A stretch of DNA of 64,000 nucleotides from Chryseobacterium glaciei (GCF_001648155.1 NZ_CP015199.1:3605001-3669000); one strand, 5' to 3'; positions 19,764-30,039 are shown, numbered from the stretch's first letter. The notes: generated by a model not told the origin, from the letters alone. Program-made: numbers and translations.

Positions 19764-22541
19764 ATGAGAAAATTTTATTTATTGCTATTTCTTCTTGTTT
19801 TTAAAATTGTTTCAGCGCAAAATTCACAGCTTTATTATTCAGGAATATTTTTAAATCATAAAGAAAAGCCACAGAATTTTTTAAAGGTTTTAAATAAAAA
19901 CAGCGGTGTTTATGAATTGACCGATGAAAAGGGTTTTGCCATCATCGCTGCAAAAGCATACGACACTTTAGTTTGGAATAATGGGAAAAATAGGCTCGTT
20001 GTCTACGGATTAAGTGATCTCAAAACTATTTTAGAAAATAAAATTGATAAAAAAAGAGTAGAAAATGTTCGAAGTAAGGCTTATGATAGTCTGGTTTCTA
20101 AAAAAACGAAGGATGAATTTAGTATTGAGAATTCTCCTCAAAAGTTGACGGTAAAATCAGATAAAAATTTTAATTCAATAAGAAAATTAAAAGAGATCGC
20201 TCAAGATACTTTTAAACTTAAAAGACAAACGAAAACATATTTGAATTTTAATGGAAGTTTTACCACTTCTTTTGACGTCAAAAGTAGAAATTCTGTTCCA
20301 CAGACTCAGACTCAATATGTTCAGGGAAGATCGAAAAATGGGCAACTGGTTTGGCAAGGTCCTGAAACCAATGAGCTCTTCAGTTTTGGGCCGGATATTT
20401 CTACATTAGGGTTTGATAATCAATCGTATGAGTATGACCAAAACGGAAGATTAATTCCTTTGATAAATGAAAATTCACCAGCAAAAGTTTACAAAAATGA
20501 TCTATTTAAAACTACTGTTGGCTACAATAATCAACTAAGGTTGAGCGCATTCATCGGAGATAATGGCTATGGCTATTATAATAATGATAAATTCCGGCTA
20601 TCATTAGATTTAGGACAGCAGAAAGATCAGATGTATTTTATTGATCATTATAATATTATAAATTCTTTTAAAACGAAACTAAGTACAAAAATTTTAAAAT
20701 ACAGCTTAAATTTTGTCTTTAATTATGAAGAAAATAAAGCCATAAATTCCAATAGAATCGGACTTTTCAACAGAGCTTATCAAAATTTTTTACTGACACC
20801 GATTTCTTTTTCAAATAGTCAGAATTTGTTGTTGTCAAACGGTTTTCAGAGAAGTTACAGCCAGTTTGCAGACAATCCACAGTTTTTATTTGATCAGGAA
20901 AATAAATACAATTATCGGGATAACAGAAGACAATTCAGCTTTGATCTGGCGAGAAATTGGGGTGATTTTAGATTGAATGTTACTCAGTCTTATGAGAATG
21001 ATTACTTCTGGAATTTAGACAGTTACAAACCTTCAACATACGGATTTGCCAATGGGATTTTAAATGAAAGATCTCAAAATAATAAATTATATAATTCTAA
21101 TATTTTAGGAACTTATTCCTTTGGAAGATATGATTTTAGGAGTGAGGTAGGATTTAATCATATTTTGAATGATAGAGAATCAAATATTTACAATAATTCA
21201 AATAATAAAAATTATTTATATCAAAGAACGTCACAAGATTATATTTTTAATTACAAAGTTGATTACGATGATTATGATTTTAAGGCAGGAGCAAATATTG
21301 GAAACGCATTCTATATATCGAATACTTCTAAGGAAAATAATTATTGGCTTCCAAAAGTAGGCGCGTACGTCACGTTTGAAGATATTTTTAATTGGAATAA
21401 CATCAATTTTAAAATGCTCGGAACCTACACACAATTGAGTTCAGAGCCGGAAATTACAAGATCTTACGCTTCTTACGGAACAACTTTATTCAATGCTCAA
21501 GATTCGCATCAATATTTCCCGATCAATGAAGTAGAAACCTTTAAAAATTTATCAAATATCAACAGTAAAGAATGGAAAGCCGGTTTTGTATTGAGTTACA
21601 GACGTAACCTGAATGTAGAAGCCGAATATTTTAAAAGAAAAACGACTAACGATATTTTTCCTGTGTTTGAAAACAATCAGTTGAAATTAAAAAACCTTGC
21701 AGATCATACCTACAGCGGTTATGAGGTGAATTTTTCTTACGATAATATTTACTTGGATAGAGATTTTAGAATGAACCAGAAAGTTTCATTTTTTAAATAT
21801 AAAGATATAGTTGACAGGGTAAATACTGGCTACAATAATCTTGCACTTTCTGGTTTTAGTGATATTTATAAAACGTTGACAGAAGGTCATATTTTAGGAG
21901 TGATAATGGGGAGTTATTTTGAGAGAAATACAAATGGAGAATTGATTATCGATGAATTTGGTTATCCTAAAAAAGCGGACGGAATGAAAATAATTGCAGA
22001 TCCGACTCCCGATTTTGTATTAAAATTCAATCATAATATTACATATAAAATGTTGTCATTAGACATTAATTGGGAATGGAAAAAAGGCGGACAAATTTGG
22101 AACGGAACTCAAGCTGTTCTTGATTATTATGGACGTTCTCAAACTTCTGCTGACGAAAGAAATATCAAAAATTATGTTTTTCAAGGAGTAAATTCAAGCG
22201 GAAATACCAATCAGATTCCAGTTGATTTTTACAATCCGAATCAAGATGTTTCAGAAAACCGATGGACGAGATATGGATATTTGGGCGTTGCAGAAAATTA
22301 TGTTCAAAAAGCAGACTACATAAGGATCAACAATATTTCTTTGACGGCAAAATTTGACGTAGGAATTTTCAAAAGAGGACTGGGAATTACATTTTATGTG
22401 AATAATATTCTGCTTTGGCAGGCCAATAAAGGCGCAGATCCTAATCAAAATTTCTACGATTTTGATAACGGAAGAGGGCTCGATTTCTTCAATCTTCCTT
22501 CTTATAAGACTTTTGGGTGTATGGTTTCATTTCAATTTTAA
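19764..22541 (+). CDS. SusC/RagA-like TonB-dependent outer-membrane barrel lacking a plug domain
   Basis: 925 residues. A signal peptide (1-18, ending VSA-Q) is followed by a carboxypeptidase-regulatory-like domain (about 20-95: LNHKEKPQNFLKVLNKNSGVYELTDEKGFAIIAA) and a polar linker. From about 155 comes a long run of amphipathic strands ending in aromatic residues (SLTAKFDVGIFKRGLGITFYVNN, FNLPSYKTFGCMVSFQF), typical of the SusC barrel and its C-terminus. The plug hallmarks (VDGVP, TVLKDAAATSIYG, NGVIVI) are absent between linker and barrel but occur in both flanking genes. It probably works as the outer-membrane channel of this operon, with plug supplied in trans. The cargo is unknown and no SusD gene is present. 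Confidence 0.8.
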   Translation: MRKFYLLLFLLVFKIVSAQNSQLYYSGIFLNHKEKPQNFLKVLNKNSGVYELTDEKGFAIIAAKAYDTLVWNNGKNRLVVYGLSDLKTILENKIDKKRVENVRSKAYDSLVSKKTKDEFSIENSPQKLTVKSDKNFNSIRKLKEIAQDTFKLKRQTKTYLNFNGSFTTSFDVKSRNSVPQTQTQYVQGRSKNGQLVWQGPETNELFSFGPDISTLGFDNQSYEYDQNGRLIPLINENSPAKVYKNDLFKTTVGYNNQLRLSAFIGDNGYGYYNNDKFRLSLDLGQQKDQMYFIDHYNIINSFKTKLSTKILKYSLNFVFNYEENKAINSNRIGLFNRAYQNFLLTPISFSNSQNLLLSNGFQRSYSQFADNPQFLFDQENKYNYRDNRRQFSFDLARNWGDFRLNVTQSYENDYFWNLDSYKPSTYGFANGILNERSQNNKLYNSNILGTYSFGRYDFRSEVGFNHILNDRESNIYNNSNNKNYLYQRTSQDYIFNYKVDYDDYDFKAGANIGNAFYISNTSKENNYWLPKVGAYVTFEDIFNWNNINFKMLGTYTQLSSEPEITRSYASYGTTLFNAQDSHQYFPINEVETFKNLSNINSKEWKAGFVLSYRRNLNVEAEYFKRKTTNDIFPVFENNQLKLKNLADHTYSGYEVNFSYDNIYLDRDFRMNQKVSFFKYKDIVDRVNTGYNNLALSGFSDIYKTLTEGHILGVIMGSYFERNTNGELIIDEFGYPKKADGMKIIADPTPDFVLKFNHNITYKMLSLDINWEWKKGGQIWNGTQAVLDYYGRSQTSADERNIKNYVFQGVNSSGNTNQIPVDFYNPNQDVSENRWTRYGYLGVAENYVQKADYIRINNISLTAKFDVGIFKRGLGITFYVNNILLWQANKGADPNQNFYDFDNGRGLDFFNLPSYKTFGCMVSFQF

Positions 22542-22544
22542 TTT

Positions 22545-25500
22545 ATGAATTTCAAGTTTACATTATATATCATACTAGGATTTTTGTTTTCAAATTTGAG
22601 TTTGAAAGCGCAAAATCAGTTTAAAGATTTCGAGAAAGAAAAAACGTACATACAGACCAATCATGTTTTTTATAAACCTGGTGAGGAAATGTACTTTAAA
22701 ATTTACATTATAAAAGCAGAAAATAATCTTCCTGCCGATCAAAGTAAGGTCGTGAATTTTGAATTGATTGATCCAAGCGGAAGTGTCATTAAAAAAGACA
22801 AATACGAAATTAAAAACGGCTATGCAGAAGGATATTTCTATTTTAATGATGAAATGAAAGGCGGAATTTACAAGATCCGAGCTTTTACGAATTGGATGCA
22901 GAATGAAGAAGGAAAAAATGCATTTGAAAAAGAAATTACTTTACAGAAAATTGTTTCCCCAAGAATTTTAATGAAACTTGATTTTCCTAAAAAAGGGTAC
23001 GGAGCAGGAGATGAAGTGTTGGCGGATTTTTCGATGAGAAGCCTGAGCAATTTGCCGATTCCTTTTTATGAGGCGGATTTTACAGTGATGCACAACGGTG
23101 AAACCATTTCACAAGGAAAATTTATTACAGATAAAGAAGGAAAAAAACAGTTGAAATTTACTCTTCCGGCAGTTTTAAAATCTTCTGATGCTTTGTTGAA
23201 TATCAAAGTGAATTTTGAAGGATTTACAGAGTCTATTTCCAGAAATATTCCGATTGTTCTGAATAATCTTGATGTAAAATTTATGCCTGAAGGCGGAACT
23301 TTCATTAATGGAATCGAACAAAATATCGCTTTCAAAATATTAGATGAATTTGAGAAACCTGTTGATGCAGTTTTAGCAATTTGTAATCAAAATAATCAAA
23401 AAGTTGCAGAAGTTTCGGCTTACAATTTTGGGATGGGAAGTTTTCTTTTTACGCCTAAAAAAGGCGAAAATTATTATGCTAAAGTTGTAAAACCCGAAAA
23501 TATTAATCAGGTTTATCAGCTTCCATTAGCTAAAGGTGAAGGTGTTGTTTTTAATCTCAATAAAGAAAATGGAAAGATCAATTTTAAAATTATTTCAACA
23601 GATGAAAAAAATGTTGTTGTGAAAGGAAGTTTCCGTGAAAAAGAGGTTTACACGAAATCATTTTCTTTAAAAAATGGATTGAATGAATTTCAAATTTCAG
23701 AAAGTGAGCTTCCAATCGGGATTTCCAGATTTACTGTTTTTGAAGGACAGATTCCTCTTGCCGAACGTATTGTTTTTGCCAATGAAAACAAGCAGATGAA
23801 TGTAAAGATAATGCCAATCAAGAAAAATTATCTTCCAAGAGAGAAAGTAATTGTAAATGTTGAAACGACAGACGAAAATAATCAACCCATTCCTGCAAAC
23901 CTTGCAATGAGTGTGGTTGACGACAAGCTTTGGACATATGCCGATGATAAACAAAATCATATCATCTCTTGGCTTTTGATGGATTCTGAGTTAAGAGGAA
24001 AAATTGAGAAACCACAGTTTTATTTCGATAAAAAAGAAGAAAAAGCAAAAAAAAGTCTTGATCTGGTAATGCTTACGAACGGTTACAGATATTTTGAATT
24101 GCTTCCTGAAATTATCAAAAACCAGAAATATAAATATCTTCCGGAAAAGAAAAATCCGATCTACGGAATTGTAGAAGATGAAAAGAAAAACCCTGTAAAA
24201 GCGGAGGTTTATTTGGTCAATGGTTCATTAATCAAAAAACAAATTACTTCAGATGATGGAACATTTTATTTTTCAGATCTGAATGGTCAGGAAAACTATC
24301 GTTTGATTGCAAAATCTTTTCAGCCAAAACAAGAAGTAAAGATCCTAATTTTATCTTATAAACTAGCGGTAAATCCACTGACGAAAAAATCATTGAACAA
24401 TGCAAATGTAGAAGAAGTGGTGAAGGAAGCCGTAAAAGAAGCGGATAAAAAATTAACTAACGAAGAAAAAAATAAAAGTCGTGCTGAAAACCGTTCTAAT
24501 ACTTCCAAATTGAGACGTTTAAGCGATACCGTAAAATCACAAAATATAGAGGAAGTTGTTGTTTTGGGATATTCCCGTATGTCTGCAAAAGCGAAATCAA
24601 CCGCAGCTACAGTAACAGTAGATAACAATGGTTTTCAAAACCCTAATATAGCTTCAGTTTTGAGCGGTAAGGTTGCCGGGCTTATTATAAATACGACAAA
24701 TGGTCTACCGGGAAGTCCTATTAATGTACAAGTAAGAGGATCTGCTTCGATTTCTAATAAAACTCCTTTGTTTGTGGTGGATGGTGTTCCGGTAGAGAAC
24801 TTTAAAACGACGATTAATCCTGATGATATTAATAGTATTACAGTTCTTAAAGATGCTGCTGCGACTTCTATTTATGGAAGTCAGGGAGCAAACGGCGTTA
24901 TTGTCATTAATTCTTTCAAAAACCGAATATCCCATATCAAATTTGATATTACTCCAAAATCATATTATGCAGTGATGACTATTCCGAGGGATAGTTTAGT
25001 GAGATATTCTTACAGCAGAGATTTTTATTATCCCGTTTACCAAACGACAAATACTTCATATCGACACGATTATAGAGAAAGTATTTATTGGAATCCAATT
25101 GTAGAAACCGATAAAAACGGAAAAGCTCAGGTTGAATTTTATAATTCTGATGCCAATACAGCTTTCAGAATTATGACGGAAGGAATTTCGTCTTCGGGAT
25201 TAATCGGAAGAGACGAAACAACTTATGCCGCACAAAGTCTGATTTCAATTGATGCTAAAATTCCGCAATATTTAACGAGAACAGATCAAATGACGATTCC
25301 TGTTGTGATTAAAAATAATTCGTCCGAAACCAGAAAAATGACAATGGATGTAATTGTTCCAAATCGGGTTAAATTGATGAAATCTGACAGTATTATTACG
25401 TTAAAGCCATTAGAATCTGGAAGATTATTTGTGCAAATACAAACAGATGAAATTATTAATTCTAATATTCAGTTTAGCGTAAAATCTGGTGATTTCAGAG

Positions 25501-27074
25501 AGACGATGATCCTTCCTTTTAGTGTTGAGGAGAAAGGTTTTCCGCATCGTTATTCGATCATTAATAATAAATCTGAGGATATAAAAATCGACATTCCGGA
25601 CTATATCAACAGAAGTTTCTTCGCATCATATTATGTTTACGAAAATACAGCATTACAGATGTTTGAAGATATAGAAAGACTGAAAAAAGAGCCTTACGGA
25701 TGTTTTGAACAGTTGTCGTCAACGGTTTATCCTAATATTTTCATTCTGGATTATTTAAAATCTGTCAAGAAAATTACACCAGAAACAGAAAGTCTTGTCA
25801 TTAGAAACATGAAAAAAGGTTATCAGAAAATGTTGAGTTATAAAAATAGAGACGGCGGTTTCGGATACTTCAATTCCGCGGAGTCTGATGTGGCAATTTC
25901 TGCTTTTGCTTTGCTGGAATTTAGAGATTTAAAAAAGTATGTGAATATTGATTCAAAATTAATTCAAAACCTTACCAATTTCATTTTATCCAAGAAAAAT
26001 CAAAACGGAATTTTTGAGGTAAGAAAAAGTTACGAAATCAATCATCCTTATTCTGAATTTGCATGGTCGAGAAATATGTATGTTTTATATGCTTTGTCTA
26101 AAATCGGCTTTAAAAATGAGCTGGAAGAATCGTATAAAATCAGTTTAAATAAAGCTTTGGCGACAAAAGATTCTTATCAGTTGGCTTTAATGGCTAATGT
26201 GTCTGTCAATCTTGGGAAAACAAAAGAATATGAGACACTTTTGGGTCTTTTAAATAAACAATACGAAGAAAAAAATGTAAAGACAAAAATAACATTCACA
26301 GGATCAGGCGGAAGATCTGCCAACGCAGAAACATTGTCGTTATATGTCATGGCTTTGCAGAAAGATGAAAAATTAAATCAGTTACAGATTGCCGAAGTTG
26401 CTGATGAATTAATCAATTACAACGGATATTACGGTTTTGGTTCTACACAGGCAACAACATTAGCATTGGAAGCTTTGTCTCAGTTTTTTGCTAAAAATGA
26501 AAAATTATACGGCAATGAAAAACCTAAAATAAAGATCAATGGAGCAGAGGTTAACGTCAATAATTCACTAGGATCTGCCTTTAAAACAGGAGAAAATACA
26601 ATCAGTGTAAATTATCCGACTCAAAAAGGTCTTCCTTATAAATTGGATTATCAATATTTCACGTTGCAGGCTCCGAAAAGTGCTGATATTCCTTTAACAA
26701 TGGAAACGAACTTAAAATCTGAAATTTCAAAAGTGGGAGAGACCAACAGAATGACAATTTCAATTAAAAATAAAATTAATGGTCAATTGCCAATGACGAC
26801 AGCCAAAATCGGAATTCCTGCTGGATTAACATTACAAAATGCCTTGCTGAAAGATTTAATGGATAAAAAACAGATCGCTTATTATGAAATTTTTGATAAT
26901 TATTTGGTTCTGTATTGGGAACATTTCGATGCTAATGAAACGAAAGTTATCAATCTGGATTTAAAAGTAGAATTTGCAGGTGAATACACAGGAAAAGCCA
27001 GCAACGTCTATCTTTATTATATGCCGGAATCTAAGTTCTGGAATGAAGGAATTAAAGCCAAAATTGAACCTTAA
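22545..27074 (+). CDS. Alpha-2-macroglobulin-like protein with an inserted TonB-receptor plug domain
   Basis: 1509 residues beginning 3 nt after the barrel gene stop. Order: signal peptide (to about 22); MG2-type domain (about 38-120, FYKPGEEMYFKIYII); further MG-like sandwiches to about 520; a carboxypeptidase-regulatory-like domain (about 540-595); the linker IEEVVVLGYSRM and a plug domain (about 666-790, VLSGKVAGLIIN, PLFVVDGVPVEN, TVLKDAAATSIYGSQGANGVIVI); an A2M domain (about 830-930); the thioester-type motif C1053-F-E-Q1056 within PYGCFEQLSST; an alpha-toroid; and a C-terminal receptor-like sandwich. Bacterial A2Ms trap proteases or act as surface lid proteins. Fusing one to a plug beside a plug-less barrel suggests a gated outer-membrane complex. 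That function is inference. Confidence 0.82.
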   Translation: MNFKFTLYIILGFLFSNLSLKAQNQFKDFEKEKTYIQTNHVFYKPGEEMYFKIYIIKAENNLPADQSKVVNFELIDPSGSVIKKDKYEIKNGYAEGYFYFNDEMKGGIYKIRAFTNWMQNEEGKNAFEKEITLQKIVSPRILMKLDFPKKGYGAGDEVLADFSMRSLSNLPIPFYEADFTVMHNGETISQGKFITDKEGKKQLKFTLPAVLKSSDALLNIKVNFEGFTESISRNIPIVLNNLDVKFMPEGGTFINGIEQNIAFKILDEFEKPVDAVLAICNQNNQKVAEVSAYNFGMGSFLFTPKKGENYYAKVVKPENINQVYQLPLAKGEGVVFNLNKENGKINFKIISTDEKNVVVKGSFREKEVYTKSFSLKNGLNEFQISESELPIGISRFTVFEGQIPLAERIVFANENKQMNVKIMPIKKNYLPREKVIVNVETTDENNQPIPANLAMSVVDDKLWTYADDKQNHIISWLLMDSELRGKIEKPQFYFDKKEEKAKKSLDLVMLTNGYRYFELLPEIIKNQKYKYLPEKKNPIYGIVEDEKKNPVKAEVYLVNGSLIKKQITSDDGTFYFSDLNGQENYRLIAKSFQPKQEVKILILSYKLAVNPLTKKSLNNANVEEVVKEAVKEADKKLTNEEKNKSRAENRSNTSKLRRLSDTVKSQNIEEVVVLGYSRMSAKAKSTAATVTVDNNGFQNPNIASVLSGKVAGLIINTTNGLPGSPINVQVRGSASISNKTPLFVVDGVPVENFKTTINPDDINSITVLKDAAATSIYGSQGANGVIVINSFKNRISHIKFDITPKSYYAVMTIPRDSLVRYSYSRDFYYPVYQTTNTSYRHDYRESIYWNPIVETDKNGKAQVEFYNSDANTAFRIMTEGISSSGLIGRDETTYAAQSLISIDAKIPQYLTRTDQMTIPVVIKNNSSETRKMTMDVIVPNRVKLMKSDSIITLKPLESGRLFVQIQTDEIINSNIQFSVKSGDFRETMILPFSVEEKGFPHRYSIINNKSEDIKIDIPDYINRSFFASYYVYENTALQMFEDIERLKKEPYGCFEQLSSTVYPNIFILDYLKSVKKITPETESLVIRNMKKGYQKMLSYKNRDGGFGYFNSAESDVAISAFALLEFRDLKKYVNIDSKLIQNLTNFILSKKNQNGIFEVRKSYEINHPYSEFAWSRNMYVLYALSKIGFKNELEESYKISLNKALATKDSYQLALMANVSVNLGKTKEYETLLGLLNKQYEEKNVKTKITFTGSGGRSANAETLSLYVMALQKDEKLNQLQIAEVADELINYNGYYGFGSTQATTLALEALSQFFAKNEKLYGNEKPKIKINGAEVNVNNSLGSAFKTGENTISVNYPTQKGLPYKLDYQYFTLQAPKSADIPLTMETNLKSEISKVGETNRMTISIKNKINGQLPMTTAKIGIPAGLTLQNALLKDLMDKKQIAYYEIFDNYLVLYWEHFDANETKVINLDLKVEFAGEYTGKASNVYLYYMPESKFWNEGIKAKIEP

Positions 27075-27099
27075 TGGATAAAAAAATAAAATAAACTGA

Positions 27100-27123
27100 A
27101 ACCTTTTTTAATTTCTGCATCTA
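27100..27123 (+). promoter_or_regulatory. Second copy of the AACC...TGCATCTA motif
   Basis: AACC (27100-27103) and TGCATCTA (27116-27123) are 12 nt apart, in a context (CCTTTTT, then AATTTCTGCATCTAT) closely matching that before the sigma factor gene. The next gene starts at 27415, so the leader would be about 285 nt and would include the inverted-repeat element. Confidence 0.45.
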
Positions 27124-27157
27124 TTATATAACAAACCTGTTTAAACTAATTAAAAAA

Positions 27158-27324
27158 TTAACCACAAAAGATACAAAAGCAATGATTTAAAATTTAACAG
27201 TTTTGAAAACAATAGCCCTCAAAAGAATAAAAATCAAAGATTTTTAAAGCTAATGTGGTCTTTTTGCGGTCTATTGGTTAACTTAAAATACTAATGTGTT
27301 AATCTTTTGTTGCTTTTGTGGTTA
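27158..27324. repeat. AACCACAAAAG-ended palindromic element, copy 2
   Basis: TTAACCACAAAAG at the left (27158-27170) and CTTTTGTGGTTAA at the right (27312-27324) are inverted. The interior holds AAAATCAAAGATTTT as in the 16.3-kb copy. The two copies align along most of their length by eye. They occupy the gap between the alpha-2-macroglobulin and vWA genes. Confidence 0.75.
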
Positions 27325-27414
27325 AAACAAAAAGTTCAAACTCGTTCAAAGCTTGATTATCAGAAATAATTATAGCCATCAAATTTATTTATATTTAACA
27401 ACGAAAAAATAATC

Positions 27415-29385
27415 ATGAAAAAAATTAGTATATCAATATTGGCTTTGGCTTTATTAGGAAGTTGTAAGACCAAAACTGTTTCAGAATCTACAAAAGAATC
27501 AAAACCTTTAAGTGTAAAAAAAGATAAAGATCAGGATGGAATTCCCAATAAATTAGATCAATGTCCAGAAATTGCTGGGCCTGTGGAAAACAACGGCTGC
27601 CCTTGGCCGGAGGCGGATGGTGACGGTATTATCGACAAAGACGATGCTTGCCCAACAGTTGCAGGTCCTGCGGAAAATAATGGTTGTCCTTGGCCTGACA
27701 CAGATGGAGACGGAATTCTGGATAAGGATGATGCTTGCCCAACCGTTCCAGGAATGCCCGAGTATAACGGTTGCCCGAAACCTAGAACGCAGGTAGCAAT
27801 GGAAGTTGAATCATCATTAGAAAGTGTTGCGATGGTAGGTTCATATAAAAAGCAAAAGAGTAATGTTCTTTCAAAGCCTGTAAAACAAGCTAAAACTGCA
27901 ACTGATAATAAAGTTTACAATAAAAAAATTACGACAACAGCCTCAAAAAAAGGGGTAAAACAAATCAGCAATACTGACGAAGAATATAATTCATTGGTTG
28001 AAAATCCTTTTGAATCAACCAAAAATCAGCCTGTTTCTACGTTTTCTATTGATGTGGATAATGCTTCTTATTCCAATATCCGAAGAATGATCAATTACGG
28101 AAGTATTGTTGATAAAGATGCCGTGAGAATAGAGGAAATGATTAATTATTTTAAATATGATTATCCTCAACCTGAAAATAAGCAACCTTTCGGAATCAAT
28201 ACAGAATACAGCGATTCTCCGTGGAATCCTAATCATAAACTGTTGAAAATCGGGCTTCAGGGAAAAAATATTGCGATGGAAAATCTTCCGAATTCCAATA
28301 TTATTTTTCTGATCGATGTTTCGGGTTCTATGGATGAGAGCAATAAACTTCCTTTGTTAAAATCTTCGCTTAAAATTTTGTTGGATCAACTCAAACCACA
28401 GGATAAAGTCGGAATTGTTGTCTATGCCGGAAATGCAGGGACAGTTTTGGAACCAACTTCGGCTGCAGAAAAAGAAAGAATCATTAAAGCATTAGATAAA
28501 CTTCAGGCAGGTGGAAGTACAGCAGGAGGAGAGGGAATTGAATTAGCTTACAAATTGGCTCAGGAAAATTTTATTAAAGGTGGAAATAATCGTGTAGTTT
28601 TGGCTACAGACGGGGATTTCAACGTTGGAATTTCTTCTGAAAAAGGTCTTGAAACTTTAATTGAAGAAAAAAGAAAAACCGGAATTTTCCTTACCTGTCT
28701 TGGCTACGGAATGGGAAATTATAAAGATAACAGACTGGAAACCTTGGCAGATAAAGGAAACGGAAACTATGCTTATATTGATAATTTACAGGAAGCTAAT
28801 AAGTTCTTGGGAAGAGAATTCGCAGGAAGTATGTACACCATTGCTAAAGATGTGAAAATTCAGATTGAATTTAATCCGAAATTTGTAAAATCGTATCGAT
28901 TAATTGGTTATGAAAACAGAAAATTAAGAAATGAAGATTTTACAAACGATAAAATTGATGCAGGAGAATTGGGAAGCGGGCACACGGTAACTGCTTTGTA
29001 TGAAGTGATTCCTACAGGTGTAAGTTCTTCATATGCTCCGAAGGAAAGTAAGTTAAAATATTCTTCAAGTTCAACTTCAGAAAATTTCGGAGATGAGGTG
29101 GCGACTGTAAAGTTCCGTTACAAAAAGCCTGATGGAGATAAAAGTACAGAGATCACGAAAGTGGTTAAGGATTCTAATGAGTCTATTTCACAATCGAGTC
29201 CGGATTTCAAGTTTGCGACTTCCGTTGCCTGGTTTGGATTGGTTTTAAGAGATTCTAAATTAATTAAAGAAAAAGATCTCAATACAATTGAGAATTTAGC
29301 CAAAGAAGGAAAAAACAAAGATGAAGAAGGCTATAGATCTGAATTTATAAGATTAGTTGAAAGCTATAAATCAATCAAAAAATAA
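27415..29385 (+). CDS. Lipoprotein with thrombospondin type-3 repeats and a von Willebrand factor A domain
   Basis: 656 residues. The lipobox ends at Cys17 (LLGSC). Residues about 38-125 hold three calcium-binding TSP3-type repeats ([39 protein letters not shown]). After a basic linker comes the YfbK-type N-terminal segment ([28 protein letters not shown] cut here as motif only: [12 protein letters not shown]), then a vWA domain with MIDAS D-V-S-G-S (near residue 300), [10 protein letters not shown] and a C-terminal DUF3520-like region. Such proteins are cell-surface or periplasmic. Its upstream region carries the motif shared with the sigma factor promoter, linking it to that regulon by inference. 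Confidence 0.88.
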   Translation: MKKISISILALALLGSCKTKTVSESTKESKPLSVKKDKDQDGIPNKLDQCPEIAGPVENNGCPWPEADGDGIIDKDDACPTVAGPAENNGCPWPDTDGDGILDKDDACPTVPGMPEYNGCPKPRTQVAMEVESSLESVAMVGSYKKQKSNVLSKPVKQAKTATDNKVYNKKITTTASKKGVKQISNTDEEYNSLVENPFESTKNQPVSTFSIDVDNASYSNIRRMINYGSIVDKDAVRIEEMINYFKYDYPQPENKQPFGINTEYSDSPWNPNHKLLKIGLQGKNIAMENLPNSNIIFLIDVSGSMDESNKLPLLKSSLKILLDQLKPQDKVGIVVYAGNAGTVLEPTSAAEKERIIKALDKLQAGGSTAGGEGIELAYKLAQENFIKGGNNRVVLATDGDFNVGISSEKGLETLIEEKRKTGIFLTCLGYGMGNYKDNRLETLADKGNGNYAYIDNLQEANKFLGREFAGSMYTIAKDVKIQIEFNPKFVKSYRLIGYENRKLRNEDFTNDKIDAGELGSGHTVTALYEVIPTGVSSSYAPKESKLKYSSSSTSENFGDEVATVKFRYKKPDGDKSTEITKVVKDSNESISQSSPDFKFATSVAWFGLVLRDSKLIKEKDLNTIENLAKEGKNKDEEGYRSEFIRLVESYKSIKK

Positions 29386-29432
29386 AGCAAAGACAGGCAT
29401 TCATATCGGGTGTCTGTTTTATTTTAAAATAA

Positions 29433-29476
29433 ACTTTCAAATATTATTGAAAGTTCGAAAATTATTATTACATTTG
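29433..29476 (+). promoter_or_regulatory. GbsR-type operator overlapping a primary promoter
   Basis: The perfect dyad ACTTTCAA-N6-TTGAAAGT (29433-29454) includes the TTG of a -33 element (29447-29449). Exactly 19 nt later stands TACATTTG (29469-29476), 25 nt before the regulator's ATG. A repressor bound here would block RNA polymerase. The dyad is repeated before the next gene. Confidence 0.75.
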
Positions 29477-29501
29477 TAAAAGAAATTAAAAGTAAAACAA
29501 A

Positions 29502-30005
29502 ATGCAACTTTCAGAAGCTAAAGAAAAATATATTCAGACTTGGGGAACATTCGCTACGAATTGGGGAATCAACCGTACGATGGCGCAGGTTCACGCTTTG
29601 CTGTTGGCAAGTGGTAAAGCATTGTCTACTGATGAGGTGATGGAGCAGCTTGAAATTTCAAGAGGAAACGCCAATATGAATCTTCGAGCCTTGATGGATT
29701 GGGGAATTGTGAAAAAAGAATTCATAAAAGGTGAAAGAAAAGAATATTTTTTAGCTGAAAAAGATGTTTGGTACCTCTTCAAACAGATTACAAAAGAGCG
29801 TAGAAAAAGAGAGATCGAACCTGTAATTTCCTTTTTAGAAGAACTTAAGGATATTGAAGATAAAGATTCTGAAGGAGCAAAAGAGTTTATCAAATTAATG
29901 GATGATTTCAGTTCTGTAACAGGAAAAATCAACAATATTATGGATCTTGCGATTAAAAGTGATGATCACTGGCTGGTCGGAAAGATCACCAACTTATTAA
30001 AATAG
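29502..30005 (+). CDS. GbsR/MarR family transcriptional regulator
   Basis: 167 residues. The N-terminus (SEAKEKYIQTWGTFATNWGINRTMAQVHALLLASG) and winged helix (LSTDEVMEQLEISRGNANMNLRALMDWGIVKKEFIKGERKEYFLAEKDVW; key features: SRGNANMNLR recognition helix, KGERKEYF wing) are typical GbsR-type. The helical C-terminus is for dimerisation. It heads a run of membrane-protein genes and is preceded by a dyad that overlaps its own promoter and recurs 15 nt before the next gene, so negative autoregulation plus control of the cluster is likely. The ligand is unknown. Confidence 0.93.
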   Translation: MQLSEAKEKYIQTWGTFATNWGINRTMAQVHALLLASGKALSTDEVMEQLEISRGNANMNLRALMDWGIVKKEFIKGERKEYFLAEKDVWYLFKQITKERRKREIEPVISFLEELKDIEDKDSEGAKEFIKLMDDFSSVTGKINNIMDLAIKSDDHWLVGKITNLLK

Positions 30006-30039
30006 AAAGGACTTCAAAATCCTTTTTTATTTCAAATAA

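Noticed and set aside
27538..27775. Tandem DNA repeats in the vWA lipoprotein gene
   Set aside because: These are codons of three TSP type-3 protein repeats, not an independent DNA repeat or CRISPR-like array.
28015..28236. 73-codon minus-strand frame inside the vWA lipoprotein gene
   Set aside because: It lies antisense within a well-supported domain and has no family-like features or promoter.
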